From Phaeotremella fagi (lineage: Eukaryota > Basidiomycota > Tremellomycetes > Tremellales > Phaeotremellaceae): DNA of 64,000 bases. A program made the translations under genes and the position numbers. Positions 22,422 through 34,098 of this stretch are shown here, piece by piece (position 1 is the stretch's first letter; every line of letters begins with the position of its first letter). The stretch spans positions 682,001 to 746,000 of the forward strand of contig BCHU01000012.1 of NCBI GenBank assembly GCA_001599715.1. The letters run 5' to 3'. The notes beneath the pieces were generated by a model. It was not told the origin of the DNA, did no database searches, and worked only from the letters and a program-made list of their open reading frames with translations.

Positions 22422-25012
22422 CTAATTAACAATCTCCTCAGTTTCATCGATAATCTCTTCAGTCCATTCTTCAACAGTCTCATCTTTCCTCTCTTCAACA
22501 ACCTTCCTAACCTCTTTCCCAAGAGCCCGTCGTCTCTCAACCAACCTCTCAACGTTCCTCTTCCTCCAAGCGTCCCACTCTGAAATATCACGTTGTCGAC
22601 TAGCCAATTTCTCCGCTGAACCCCGATTCTCCTCGGCCGAATCATCCTCTTCAAACTGTTTACTGTATTCTTTCAGTTCTTTCCTGATTTTCTTTTGGGT
22701 TTCTTTAGGGAGAAGGGTGGTTGGTCTTGGTCTCCAGAGGAATTGTTTGAATTTGTCTTGTGGGGTGTGGACTAGTTGTTGACCTTTGAAATCCCAGATA
22801 CAGAAGCCTGGTTCGGGCTACGAGGTTTGGGTATTTAGTATATACAAATCCGGACTTGTGACCTTCAATTTAACTTACAGTTTGACGCCATGACGAAGCG
22901 GATGTACCCAAATATCTTCCAGATGGATCCCAAGCAATATCAGTGATACCGTAATGTTCACCAACGCTCAATTGTTGAACGTTAGATCCAGGTTCAACAT
23001 TCTCACGTCTAGAATCATCAATCGTGAAATCCATATCCCAGAATTCAATATCGAATTTAGTCGAACTTCCGATAGTCGCCAAAACGATATGACGACCTTT
23101 AGGACTCCAAACCAAAGTGTTGGCGATCTTGTTATCGAAATGTTTGATCAGAGCGAAATCACCTTTCTTGATGTCTAACTGATAGAAATCAATGTTGTAT
23201 TTGACGACTACTCCTGGAACTGCTTGACCGTAATTTGGATCGTTGGATGAAACGATTGCGAATCGATTTCCTAGTGGTTCCCAAGCGAATTGTGGAACGT
23301 AATCTTTATGTTCGATGACTTCAACTGGATAATCTTTTTCTCTGACTCTGAAAAGTTCCAAGTTACAGAATGTAGCTTTCTTGGATTTAGCTTTTCGAGC
23401 GTGACGATCGACTTTGACACAAAGGTAATCTCCTTGGTTTTGCCAGTAAAATTTACACTAAAACCACCAGTCAGTTCCACCCGTCATCATTGAAACACAT
23501 GATCCCAACTTACATCAGTGACGTTGAACAAATTCTTGGATCTCAAGATAGTTCTACTTGGAACAGCCATGAGATTGACTCTAGCCGGTTGATTAGGAGC
23601 TTCAGGAGTCCAATAAGCCAACATGCATTCTCTAGCTTTTCCTAGTTTCTTGAGTTCCCACTCTTTATCTCCCATAGGACACCATTCAAAGTCTTGAACA
23701 CCTTCGATCTTGACACTTTTCTTGTCAAGCAGACCCATTCCTGGAAGTTCATAGACAGCAATACCGTTACCAACTGAACAACGAGCGACGTATGCGTCAT
23801 CAGGTGACCATTTGAAAGCTGGCCAAACGAGTTGACGGGGTGCTTCATCACCGTTAGATGTTGGTTTATCAGCTGCAAATGTTCTGAGAACTTTGGTAGA
23901 TTTGACATCCCAGACTACGTATTGATGACCGGCGTCATCAGCAGTAAAAGTTTCACGGAGAGCGGCGTTGGGACTTTCTTCGTAATTTCCGAGTGGTTCT
24001 TCTGACCAAGTGACGAGATAGTTTTCACATGGTGAGAATTGGATGAGACGAACTCCAGGGTGAGTGAATCGAAGAACGTTGACACCGATTGGTCCGTCAA
24101 GTTTGGGTCCAGACCAAAGAGCAACACCGACACGATGAAGTGAAGAAAGGTATGTACCAAGAGGTGACCATTGGAGATACAGTTCTCCCCATTTCTAGGG
24201 TGTTGTCAGCAATTGAGTCTCGAACTGGGTACTTAAAAGTGACCTACAGGGTTGCGAATGACTTTTCCATCGGCATCCTTAACCTGTTCAGCATTACCGT
24301 TTCTACCGTTCCACCAGATATTAACTTCTTGATCCCGGAAGGTAAGATATTGATCACGACCCAAAGGATCAGCCAACCAGCTTCTAAGATGATCCTATAG
24401 CAAATGGATCAGTATCAATACAAAGCAAACTCCAAGCATCATAACCAACCTTCTCAACGAAAGGTTTCTCTTTCCAACCAGTTGGTAATTCACCCTCTCC
24501 AACAGGTAAATTAGCGTATCTTTCGATATCACCAAAACGGTTAACATAGAAAGTATGAGCTTTACCGAATGACATGTTATCAAGTGCTCGTAAAGCGTTT
24601 TCAGCTTGTTGAGCATCTGGATAAGTTAGGAATAAGAATCTATGACGAATCAGTATGATAGCAAGGAGATGGAAAAGGTATATATATATTTACCCCTTGT
24701 TGGTAGCAGCTTTTTCATCCCATGGCATAGATATTCTATCCTCGTCAAGTCCAGCTCCAGCTTTAGTGAATACCGCACTTAATCTTTCGATTAATCTCGC
24801 TTTTTTACTTTCATCAACGATAGGGATTCCATCTAATACCAAGACGTTTTCGAAGCCTTGTTGAGAGTCTACTGCGTATCTGGTCGTCATTGTCAGTGTT
24901 TGATGGTTGGAGAGAGGAAGGAGGAGACTTACTTTTGTTCAATTTCGTTGTAACCTTGTTGTAATTCTTCTTCTAGAGATATCTCTTCTTCATCATAGAA
25001 TTCGTTTGACAT
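22422..25012 (-). CDS. PRT1: Translation initiation factor eIF3 subunit b
   Basis: eIF3b is the RRM/beta-propeller scaffold of eIF3 that binds the 40S subunit. The start at 25012 gives MSNEFYDEEEISLEEELQQG. An RRM follows, with ENVLVLDGIPIVDESKK and RLSAVFTKAGAG, closing with FLFLTYPDAQQAENALRALD and the tail FYVNRFGDIERYANLP. The WD-like propeller includes QYLTFRDQEVNIWWNGR, ELYLQWSPLGTYLSSLHR, VQDFEWCPMGDK and ITDIAWDPSGRYLGTSASSW. The C-terminal helical eIF3i/g-binding tail is highly charged (SRQRDISEWDAWRKRNVERL) and ends EETEEIVN-like at 22422. Length is about 740 residues, typical for fungi. Its orthologue lies in the C. neoformans MAT locus. Confidence 0.93.
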
Positions 25013-25202
25013 TTTGGTTATAGATAGATATGGTTTTTCAATGATGTAGAGAACACAAAAAAGACAAAAGAAATGTTAATGTATCGCGTTCACGACGTAC
25101 ACGTGGCATTTCACCGATGGGTTTATGAATGTGGCACAGAGAAGTGATGTTTGGGTCCGCAGTTCTACCTGTGTCCTGAGGCTCCTTTCCGGCATTAAAA
25201 CA

Positions 25203-25229
25203 ACACGGAGAATTGCGGCATTAGACTTT
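25203..25229. repeat. 27-bp direct repeat, copy 1
   Basis: The core reads GAATTGCGGCATTAGACTTT. A second copy begins 71 bp further on and matches at 25 of 27 positions. A shorter GGCATTA-like echo occurs at about 25191-25197. Confidence 0.7.
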
Positions 25230-25273
25230 TTACCTGCTACTATCGTTTTCTTTGTAACCTTGCTACACAAATC

Positions 25274-25300
25274 ACACGGAAAATTGCGGCATTACACTTT
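25274..25300. repeat. 27-bp direct repeat, copy 2
   Basis: The core reads AAATTGCGGCATTACACTTT. It differs from copy 1 at two positions. The 71-bp spacing is close to seven helical turns, which would place two bound proteins on nearly the same DNA face if these are binding sites (inference). Confidence 0.7.
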
Positions 25301-25361
25301 CTGTTTAACGTTTCATTATGCTATGTACAAAGTTCACCCAAATCCACCTTCTTCATAGAGC

Positions 25362-27057
25362 TTAAGCCTTCGTTGCCTAAATACACATATCAGCGATCAA
25401 ATCATAAGCAACAACTCCCACACTCACTTTATCGTATAAACCTTGAACGACCCCACCCATTTGTTTCAGTGTGTCCAAAGCAGTTTGATACATGGTCTGC
25501 ACTTTTGTTAGTATGTCCCATCAAATAACAACAGGATAACGTACATCTTCCTCGATCTCTTCATAAATCTCTAAAGTTCCAACACTCTCATTTAGAACTC
25601 CATGGAAAACTTGATCTAAAATCATTTGTGACAATCTGCAATGATTCGTATCAGTCCAAAAACTAATTTACCCAATTTCCAGCTGTTGACTCACTTCTCT
25701 TCAACAATCTGTAAACTCTGTCCAACCTCTTGTGCGATCCATGTCAATTCCACCGATGAATATGGTTCAATTATTCTGACTAAGTTTTGTTCTAAAAGTG
25801 TGTCGTAGAGTTGAGATAGATGAGTTCGGATCAGTGGATCTTGTTGAAGTTCTATTCTATCGTTAGATATTTGTCGTTCGAACTAAGAATCTCAACACCT
25901 ACGTTCTTGATAATCTTTCAAAGCATTTTTGAACAGATCTAACGACCTTTCTTTAAGAGCTTTAGCGGTTGCTTTCATGGCATCCAAATCTTTTCCGGCA
26001 TGAGGTGCAGCGGCTTTGAGTAGAAGAAGTGGTTTAATGTCATCTGGCTGTGATGGAATATGTCAGTTGGTTACGAAAATGAACTGTTGAGAACCAACTC
26101 ACCACACCCAACATGATTTTACACAACAACATATATTTCAACGCTCGAAGAGCTCTAGGATCTTTATCATCATAAGAAGCCAAACCTTCGAAAGCTTCAA
26201 AGAAATAAGAATACGCCGTTTTATAATCCTTGTCATCAGCGTTGATAGCACCAGCTTGAAGATCAAGTTGAGCCTGAAGTAGAGGTGGACAATAAACTGA
26301 ATTAGCGGTTGTTCTAGCCGAAGTTAAAGCTGATTTAGCTCTAGGTAGATTCTGTATCGCATGAGCTGCACGAGATTCCAATAAATACACTTCAGTCAAG
26401 ATTATTTTATCGTCTAATCTCTTCAATTCCTTCAACAGGGAGTCGATTTTCGTTAACGCTTGTCGATGTTCTTGACTATCGAGTTGTAAACCGACTAATT
26501 TTATTTCTAGACTTTGACGAAGAAAGACTCTTTTCTCTTCTGATGCCCAAGTGATGTTTTCGTTGATGACTTTGATTTGTAAATCTCTTGCGGAAGATGG
26601 GAAATAATCAATGAGTGTTCGAACTGCCATCGAGTTAGATTACAGATGAATTTTTCACATCGAAAGGGACTTTTACTTACTGATTTTGGCCGTTTTAGCT
26701 TTAGCAATCTGTGACATGAAAGTTCTTGAATCCGAAACTAATTGAGCAAGTTGTTCGATTTGACTAAAATATTCGTTCAGCTCTGAATCACATCGGTTAC
26801 GATAGCAGTACTCACTCGCTATCCCTATACAAAGCACCAAGCTTGACCAAAGCAGTCTCCTGATCCCTCAAATCATCCTCGTCAGCTGTTTAGATAGTTA
26901 GCTTAACTACATGATCTTAACAGAGATTGGGAATGAACCAACTTGAATGCCTAGCTAGAACACTTCTGTAAATCTCCTCTGCCTGTTTGGGTTCTGATTT
27001 AGCTAAACCATTTGCTTTTTCTACTTGTTGAGCTAGGTCTATAGGTGGTATAGCCAT
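25362..27057 (-). CDS. RPN6: 26S proteasome regulatory subunit Rpn6 (PSMD11)
   Basis: Rpn6 is a PCI-domain subunit that clamps the proteasome lid to the core particle. The start at 27057 gives MAIPPIDLAQQVEKANGLAK. The TPR-like helical repeats include RTLIDYFPSSARDLQIKVI, NITWASEEKRVFLRQSLEIK, LDDKIILTEVYLLESRAAHA and LPRAKSALTSARTTANSVYC, the last being a hallmark of Rpn6. The PCI domain follows, with DPLIRTHLSQLYDTLLEQNL and EVGQSLQIVEEKLSQMILDQ. The end is split: after GLYDK a 51-nt intron leads to a last coding exon of only 15 bases (25362-25376) giving ATKA and the stop, which matches the family ending LYDKATK. Predicted size is about 430 residues. Confidence 0.92.
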
Positions 27058-27286
27058 ATTGATATCTTCTATAGGTATTCTTTGTGCTGTTTTACAGGTA
27101 TATATGGTGATGTTAAATGTTAAATACTACACAGCGACGATGATGATCTAGCTATAGGACGCGCGAGCGGGTGTTAAAGGGGGTTCAAATAAGTATTGTT
27201 AGTTGAGTGGGGCACCATTGCCACCTAAAATCTCTAACTGTAAGTTCTTCCTCCATCTCTGCATCACAATCAACACCTATCCCAAA

Positions 27287-28587
27287 ATGTCAAAAACAAA
27301 TCTACCATTACCTCAATTCTACGCTCAAACACTAACCTCCCTCTCCCCAATCCTAGATGACACAATATCAACCTCCCTCCCATCAACCCAAGAAACCCTT
27401 CAAGAAGCTATCGACAATCTGTACCTGATTTCAAGAATGTTATCGACTCTAGGTGTTTTCTCTGAGAACGAAGAAATAGATGAATTGGGAGATGGCGAGA
27501 TTGTGTTTATGACTGTTGGATGGGTGATTTCTGAGGCTGAAACTAGAGGTGGTTTGGGTGGGAGAGATGATCGAATGAAATCATTGAAGAGGAGTGAGGT
27601 ATGTATTCTGATTTCTTGGAGCTGGGTGGATGATTAATCGATGGAATTAGACGGCTATACATGCTTTCTTGGGATTATTGACGAATTATCATGTACTTTC
27701 TTCAGAGGAGGAGGCTGAAAGTTCTGCAGTGGCTTCGGGAGCTCTACCTAGAGATCCTGGTGCTAGACGAGAAGCCAAGATCCGTCAATACAAACGTGAA
27801 AAGGAATTGAAAGAGAAAATCGCCGTAAGTCAATCTATCTTCACAGATGTACTGAATGAATAGAATTCCTTATCGATACCAACTTCATCATCACCTATTG
27901 AATTCATCCAAGAAATCCTTAAACCCAAATCAAGAGCTTCAACCTCTGTCAATCCCGAATCCTCAAATCAAAGAGAATCCACACTTCTATTGCTACGACT
28001 ACTACACACAATCTCCCTAACTTCTCTTCAATCTACTGCGATGGAATTACAGATTCTATCGGAAGCACCTGCAACTATCGAAGAGATTCCTATGGACCCT
28101 AGATCGGAGAAAGAGAATCAAGATTCAACTTGGAAACTAGATCTTCAACCTGGAACCTATCGACCTCGAGAATTGATTTCAGGTGGTGGAAGGGTGTTAC
28201 GACCGTTTACTATTCTACCTAGTACGAAGAACATGTCTGATCGTGAGAGATTGCGATCGGAGGTTTTCAGGGATGGTCGGAGATTACCTACGATGACTAT
28301 TGATGAGTATCTCGAGGAGGAACAGAGACGGGGTAACATCATAACTGGTGGAGGGTGAGTTTTCTAATTCCTTTCATTCATGTTTTACTGTCATACTGAT
28401 AAATACTGATAGCCAAGCATCTTATGACGCACCAACTTCATCTGAATTATTGGAATTGGCAGCTGAACAAGATGGAACTATGGAAGCTGAAGAGAAGGGT
28501 GAAGAGAAGAGATTGAAGGAAGAAAATTGGGCTCAGTATACTGAAGCTAATCCAAGAGGGGCTGGGAACACTATGAACCGCGGTTAG
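27287..28587 (+). CDS. TAP42: Tap42/alpha4-type regulator of PP2A-like phosphatases
   Basis: Tap42 binds the catalytic subunits of PP2A and Sit4 downstream of TORC1. I chose the ATG at 27287 (MSKTNLPLPQFYAQTLTSLS) because the reading frame upstream has no ATG. The helical N-terminal domain contains AIDNLYLISRMLSTLGVFSE, FLGLLTNYHVLSSEE and the conserved ARREAKIRQYKREKELKEKI near 27755-27825. The C-terminal part has TMTIDEYLEEEQRRGNIITGG and ends ENWAQYTEANPRGAGNTMNRG-like at 28587, the characteristic Tap42 terminus. Three or four short introns are present. The length is about 380 residues. Confidence 0.9.
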
Positions 28588-28790
28588 TGGAGTGGGTAGA
28601 TGGAGATGAACGTCCTTTCATGCGTTGTTACGTGTTAGAGCGATTGATCCTTTGGCTTTGGACACATGTTAACCTTTGATGATGTTACTAATAAATATAT
28701 TGAATCACTAATATGAATTATAAATTCGTTCGACATACTGACGAAATTCAACTTTTATAACTACCAGAACAGGATATAACAAGATTCGAA

Positions 28791-29803
28791 ATGCGTCAAC
28801 CACCCCAACGTAAATCCAGCAAGAACGTTCCGAAACCAATAGAGATCTATCCCTCAAAACCAATTCCAAATCCATGTCCATACACCATAAATCCCAAAAC
28901 CCCCAAAGAGATCTTCATAGCTTACACACTAACATCGACTTTATCTCCCATATCACCGAACACAATCCCTAAACTTCAAATAAACTCAAACCGTCCCAGT
29001 CCCCCCCGAATAAGAAATATAACTAAACAAGAAGCCAACCAGATTATCATCATCCTAACTCAAACTCTTACACCACATCGGTTATCACATAAGAAGTTGA
29101 TGGGTGAGTCTATCAGGTTGTCTGATGAATTTGGGAAATGTGGGATTAGGTGGGATAGGTATAGACAGGTTATGGGGTTACATTTGTTAGGGATTTGGGG
29201 GTTGATTAATGGGGGTTTTGGACGACCTGTTGAGTAGGTTGTTTGTTTGTGAATTATTCAAATCTGATTGATTGATTGATTGCACTCTTTAGTTATGTGC
29301 AAAAATCATTCATGAGTTTGGCAGATACTCCACACCCACTTGATACAATGTACGTTGACTCTCACCACGAAAAAAATGTTGGCTGATATGGAAACAGGCC
29401 TATCCCCATTCCAATCGAAATCGATCGTTCGAATCTAGTACATCCAAAAACGACTCTAGAAAATGGCTTGATGACTTCTTTACCCCTCCCACTGAAATCA
29501 TCTCATGACAGGAGACACAGTCTTCATTCAACTAATCACCAGAATCACGATTCAACGAAATTCGATCATCCGGTTAGTGCTGGTATCACCTGGAAATCCA
29601 GTTTCGGGTGAGTGGTGTTCAGGAAATTCATGAATTGATTAGATTGTGATAGGAACGAATTGGATTTACATGTTATCTCAAACTTTGGTGATCAACTGAA
29701 ATGTAATCGACGGACTAGTTTGAAAGATAGTTTAAGTCGATTACTGCCTGAACGTTCTTCTTCCGCTCGAAGATCTTCGATTGGTGTTTGGGAAGTTAGA
29801 TAG
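28791..29803 (+). CDS. Unrecognised 286-aa protein
   Basis: I do not recognise this product. The first exon (28791-29233) starts MRQPPQRKSSKNVPKPIEIY and ends GLINGGFGRPV; the frame continues through exons at 29293-29349, 29398-29607 and 29653-29803, giving exactly 287 codons including the TAG. All introns are GT-AG and 45-60 nt, which supports a real gene. The protein is basic, Pro- and Ser-rich at the N-terminus. It has a helical middle (QEANQIIIILTQTLTPHRLS, GESIRLSDEFGKCGIRWDRY) followed by a hydrophobic segment LHLLGIWGLING. The tail is Ser/His-rich and ends SSARRSSIGVWEVR. It could be one of the basidiomycete-specific proteins known near MAT in Cryptococcus, but I cannot show that. Confidence 0.6.
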
Positions 29804-30018
29804 GTGGTGATGGTTCGAGGTGTTTGAGAGAATTTGATTTTGGTTGAGAGAGACGACTTGTTGTACTTATATCTCGTATGCATCTTGTCAACAACTTTAA
29901 AACATATTCTATCAACACGTTCCCCATTGGGATCTGGGTATCTATCCATGGGTATATTCATTAACCATAACCATAACTCCTAATTCTCCCTATGAATCAA
30001 TATATCAGTTAAAAAAAC

Positions 30019-31130
30019 TCATTCATAAGACACAGTTGAAAAAAAAACCCACGGGATCCTGAAAACAGTGATTTCCTGTTGTTTGAAATACCGTCTGTTC
30101 TCTTCATCGATCAAAACCAAATTCAAATAATATCTCGTACTGAATTTCTTGTTGACGTCACGGAACGTAGGTGTCAATTCGAAACCACCCAAGAACAATC
30201 TTATCGGTATAGTTTCACCTCTGACTGGTGCACCGTCCATGATCTCGAATTTCGTTATGGTTTCAGATTCGTTGTATTGGTTAGGGGCTGAACCGGTTGT
30301 TTCTCTTCGAATGATTGAGAGTTCCATGTGTTTGATTTTTATTCGGACTAGGAGGAAATAGATTTTACCGACTATGACATCTTTCAGATGGTATCTGTGA
30401 GATTCGTTCAGCTTGTGATTGATCAAACGGCGTGATGACTTCCACCCCCACTTACTTCGCTTTGTTATATTCAAACTCTATATGTAAACAATCTTCAATC
30501 CCAACTTCCATCTTTATACTGGTATTAGAATCAGGTGGCATTCGATAAGAATGAACCCAAAGTTCTTTCTCTTTGATAACCTCACCCATCCTTCTAGCAA
30601 GAGTGACACGGAGGTAGTATCTAATCATAGTCAAATGGTTTAATCAACTCCTCCTCCATTTCATATTCCCACCCTAACCTACCTTAATTTAACGTTAATA
30701 CCAGAATAACTTTCATACTGCTTCTCGACGTTTTTGAAAGCGAAATCGAAACTCTGGGCCTGTCTCATTTCACCACCACTAGCAAGTTCTTGAGCCATCG
30801 AAACGAATTCGTAATGGTTACCACGATCGTAGAACAGTTCTATTGAGCCGATGAATTCAATTCTTATTCCGTCATGTTGGAATTTCTTCCCGTCTTTTAC
30901 TCGGACGTTCACCTGGAGTTGAAGTAATGATCAGTTGCAATGTAACTGTGATGCAGATGTGGGCAAAGTTGACCTACCTGACCAAGAATACTTTCACCAT
31001 CGTAGTACACAGGACTCATCTCTTTCTTATCCTTCTCACCTTTAACTTCAACTTGTTTTCTATCATCTTCACCTTGTAGTTTGATTTCCACTTCTACTGG
31101 TGCAGCTGCGAAATTGAAGAAAGCAGCCAT
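30019..31130 (-). CDS. VPS26: Retromer subunit Vps26
   Basis: Vps26 is the arrestin-fold subunit of the retromer, which recycles receptors from endosomes to the Golgi. The start at 31130 gives MAAFFNFAAAPVEVEIKLQG. Conserved blocks follow in order: NVRVKDGKKFQHDGIRIEFI, NHYEFVSMAQELASGGEM, FDFAFKNVEKQYESYSGIN, KLRYYLRVTLARRM, EVGIEDCLHIEFEYNKAKY, HLKDVIVGKIYFLLVRIKIK and GETIPIRLFLGGFELTPT. The last block is NLVLIDEENRRYFKQQEI, after which the fungal protein ends soon, here at FRIPWVFFSTVSYE. The final dozen residues may be altered by an unseen splice. Length is about 300 residues. Confidence 0.92.
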
Positions 31131-31387
31131 GGTGGTGTCTTACAAGATATGTATGGGAATGTAAGTGGTAAGTGATGAGTGATAAGGTGTATCAGTGGAA
31201 TGGATCATCCAGCGGTGCACAACGAGTATGCGTCTATTACACCGTGGGAAAGTGAAAGATGTATATAACCGGTGACTACTAGCTACGTATGACTTGCACG
31301 CCTGTTGATGCTGTTAACAACAACAATGTGATGGATAGAAGAGTAGTATAGCATAATACAATATATCATATCACACCACAATCAACA

Positions 31388-32334
31388 ATGGAACCAACCT
31401 ACATCTACTCAAGAACTTCCCCAGGCGAAATATGGACTCCAATAGGGTATGTAATGAAAAACACTTCAATCTTGACTCACTCCTCTCAGTCAAACATCAA
31501 ACCAACTAATCCTTTATCACCCCCCATCACACGCTCTATCAGTGAGACCACATCAAGATCAAACCCCAATCCCCGCTCCCACCCACTCCCCTCAAGCAGG
31601 TCCATCAAGATTACTACTAGATTATCGAGAAGAAACACCAATCCCAACCATCCAATCCCAATCCGATACCAATACCAACCCCCCGAAAACATGTCCATAC
31701 TGTCTTCAACCACTTCCGATAACCTCCCAACCTCTAGAAACCGATATCAACCGTAATGAATATTTTCAAATTCTGGAAAAAGCTCATGAAGGTTCTAGAC
31801 CACCTTCACCTGGTGGTGGGAGACGTGGATTGAGATATGGTTCAAGTACACCTTACACGGATGTAGATGACGGAGATGGTTTCAATCATAATGGGACACA
31901 TGGGTATGGGAACGATGAATCTTTTGGAGAAGATGATTTACCTGCTCGTGGATATTATCAGAGGTTTTTTAGGGAGGAGAAGAGATTGGGGATGGGGGCG
32001 GAAGGGAGTGTGTATCTAGCTACTCATGTGATTGGTGGGAATGTTCTTGGTGAGTTTTGATCGTTTCTTCCGAAAATTATGGTGCTAACCATCACTCCTC
32101 CCCCCCCCCCCCCCCCCCCCGGTCCCTCAAAAATCCCCATTCTTCGTCCTCACTATCATCCCCATCCTCAACAACCATCTCAACCTCAACTTCAACCTCC
32201 TCCCGACCAACAACCTCATCTCCAACCCCAACCCCAANCTCAGCAACAGCAAAGCATCAACAAACAAACTGAAAACCAAAACCACTCACATCACAACCAG
32301 CAAAACCCCCTCCATCGCAGTTTCAACTTCTCTC

Positions 32335-32371
<37 letters not shown>

Positions 32372-34098
32372 ACATTCGAAGGCTCCTACGCAATAAAGAA
32401 AATCGCAGTTGGAACCTCCAAATCATATCTCCTAAAAATCCTACACGAAGTCAAACTTCTCGAAGCACTCCGACATCCAAATATCATCCCCTACCATCAT
32501 TCATGGATAGACATCACTCAATTCTCATCGTTCGGTCCACCAATCACAGCACTCCATGTGTTAATGATGTACGCCACAGCTGGTAATCTAGACACTTTTT
32601 TATTAAATCGGGGTGATTATTCTGTGGATTCAAAGAACGGGATTGGGATGGGTGATGATACCTCGTCAATGAAGGGGATGAACAACGTTGATAGGATCAA
32701 GGCTTTTAGGAAGAGACGGGCTAGTATGGGTCCCGGGAATGGGAAGGCTAAATTAGAGGAGAAGAGGGGGGTGCTGTTATTGGGTAAAGAGGAGATTGCG
32801 ACGTTGTTCGGAGATGTTGTTGAGGGTTTGGCTTTTTTGGTAGGTCACCTGCAAGTGATGGTCTTTGGTCTCACTCCTCATAGCACGCTCAATCTATACT
32901 TCATCTCGATCTGAAATGCTCAAACGTTTTGTTGAATTGGGAAGAAGGGAAATTGATGTAAGTATTTATGTTTGTTGGTCAAACTGACAGTCAGACCTAA
33001 AGCCATGTTATCGGATTTTGGGACTTCTGAGGAGATGCTCAGAGGTCAAAGAGAGAGGACTGGTCATACGGGTACCATGGAGTAAGTTGTGTTTATGACA
33101 TTTGAAGTTGATGCTGATGATGATAGATACATGGTGAGGCATTTTGAAAGACGTATTTCAGTGTGTTGACGTTATTAGGCTCCGGAAACACTTTCTATGG
33201 ACATCAATGGTCATTATCGACCTTCAGACTCTCATGGTGATATGTGGTCGCTGGGTAAGTTTTCGTGTTTAAGTTGAAACTCATGCATTGTAGGGATGAT
33301 TTTACATAAACTGCTATTCCTTCAGTTACCCTTTGGCGATACAACGGATTTTGATGAACTGCAAGCGAAGATCTTAGCATTCCCTGGGTAAGTGTATAGT
33401 CAGAGGCCATCTGACAAGTACAGGTTTATTCCGTCACCAGAACTCATTCAATCCTGTGAAAGAAGACATATACCCAGAGATCTACTTTTGTTATTATCAA
33501 AACTTATCCATGTCAATCCTGAATCTCGACCGACCGCTGATAAAGTTAGAGCCGGTATACGAAGTCTTAGCGTGAGTGGATCAGTTCTGTGTTTACGTTC
33601 GTCAAGTTGGAAGGCCTATTTAGATGAACTCCAACTCCGTCAATGGTGATCGAAGAAAATCATCTTTTGTATCAAAGTTTGTTAAACCGTTCTCTGGACC
33701 AGGTTTACAACCTGATATAAATACTCAGAAATCTGTGAGTTCAACTCAGCGCTGTTCAGTACGGTGATTGATATCCTTCAGCCATGGACTTTAGCGCCTG
33801 GGTTATCGTCACCGGTGAAACCTATACTCGCACTTCCATCTCCACCATTGGAAGTACCTATGCAATCAATGGGAGACGTTTCAGAAACAGCATTCAATCC
33901 TTTTGTCAAGTCTATGGACGATAATCGATTGATACACGTAACGATTTTTGTCATCAAAGTGAGTCTCAGGTCGAAGGTTTTATGGCGTTGGTGGCTGCTC
34001 TGACGGCAATGATAGATTCTGTCAATCCAACCTCAATTGATCGGAAAGATGATCAATCCGTTTGTAGTACTTGTTTTGATTTGCTTGTCTTTAATTGA
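31388..34098 (+). CDS. IKS1: Serine/threonine kinase Iks1
   Basis: Iks1 is a poorly understood fungal protein kinase. The start MEPTYIYSRTSPGEIWTPIG leads, after a short intron, to a Pro-rich stretch and a Cys pair (CPYCLQPL). The kinase then begins: GYYQRFFREEKRLGMGAEGS, with the glycine loop GMGAEGSVYLA and, after a 332-nt intron (32050-32381), SYAIKKIAVG with the catalytic lysine. The catalytic loop reads ILHLDLKCSNVLLN, an HLD in place of HRD as in other Iks1 proteins. The activation segment is SDFGTSEE ... TGTMEYMAPETLS, then GDMWSLGMILHKLLF. The end is uncertain: the most protein-like tail (EGFMALVAALTAMID) uses an extra intron near 33900 and stops at 34098. The large intron contains homopolymeric C runs and one undetermined base. 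The orthologue is a MAT gene in C. neoformans. Confidence 0.87.
32100..32120 (+). repeat. Poly-C tract (21 C) in IKS1 intron
   Basis: Twenty-one consecutive cytosines lie about 50 nt into the long IKS1 intron. Homopolymers of this length are prone to sequencing and replication errors, so the exact count is uncertain. Confidence 0.8.
32336..32371 (+). repeat. Poly-C tract (36 C) next to IKS1 3' splice site
   Basis: Thirty-six consecutive cytosines end 10 nt before the presumed acceptor AG at 32380-32381. The tract may serve as an extreme polypyrimidine tract, and the minus strand is a 36-nt G run. The exact length may be an assembly estimate; an undetermined base lies at about 32238 between the two runs. 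Confidence 0.8.

Larger units (their letters stand above)
25013..25361 (-). promoter_or_regulatory. PRT1 upstream region with two direct repeats
   Basis: This lies between the PRT1 start and the RPN6 stop, both on the minus strand. It contains a CACGTG E-box core at about 25099-25104 and two 27-bp direct repeats (annotated separately). These spaced copies look like regulatory sites for PRT1, but this is inference. Confidence 0.4.

Noticed and set aside
32057..32396. Proline/glutamine-rich ORFs on the plus strand
   Set aside because: They arise from the C-rich, G-free IKS1 intron and its homopolymers, and lie between two halves of a well-conserved kinase domain.
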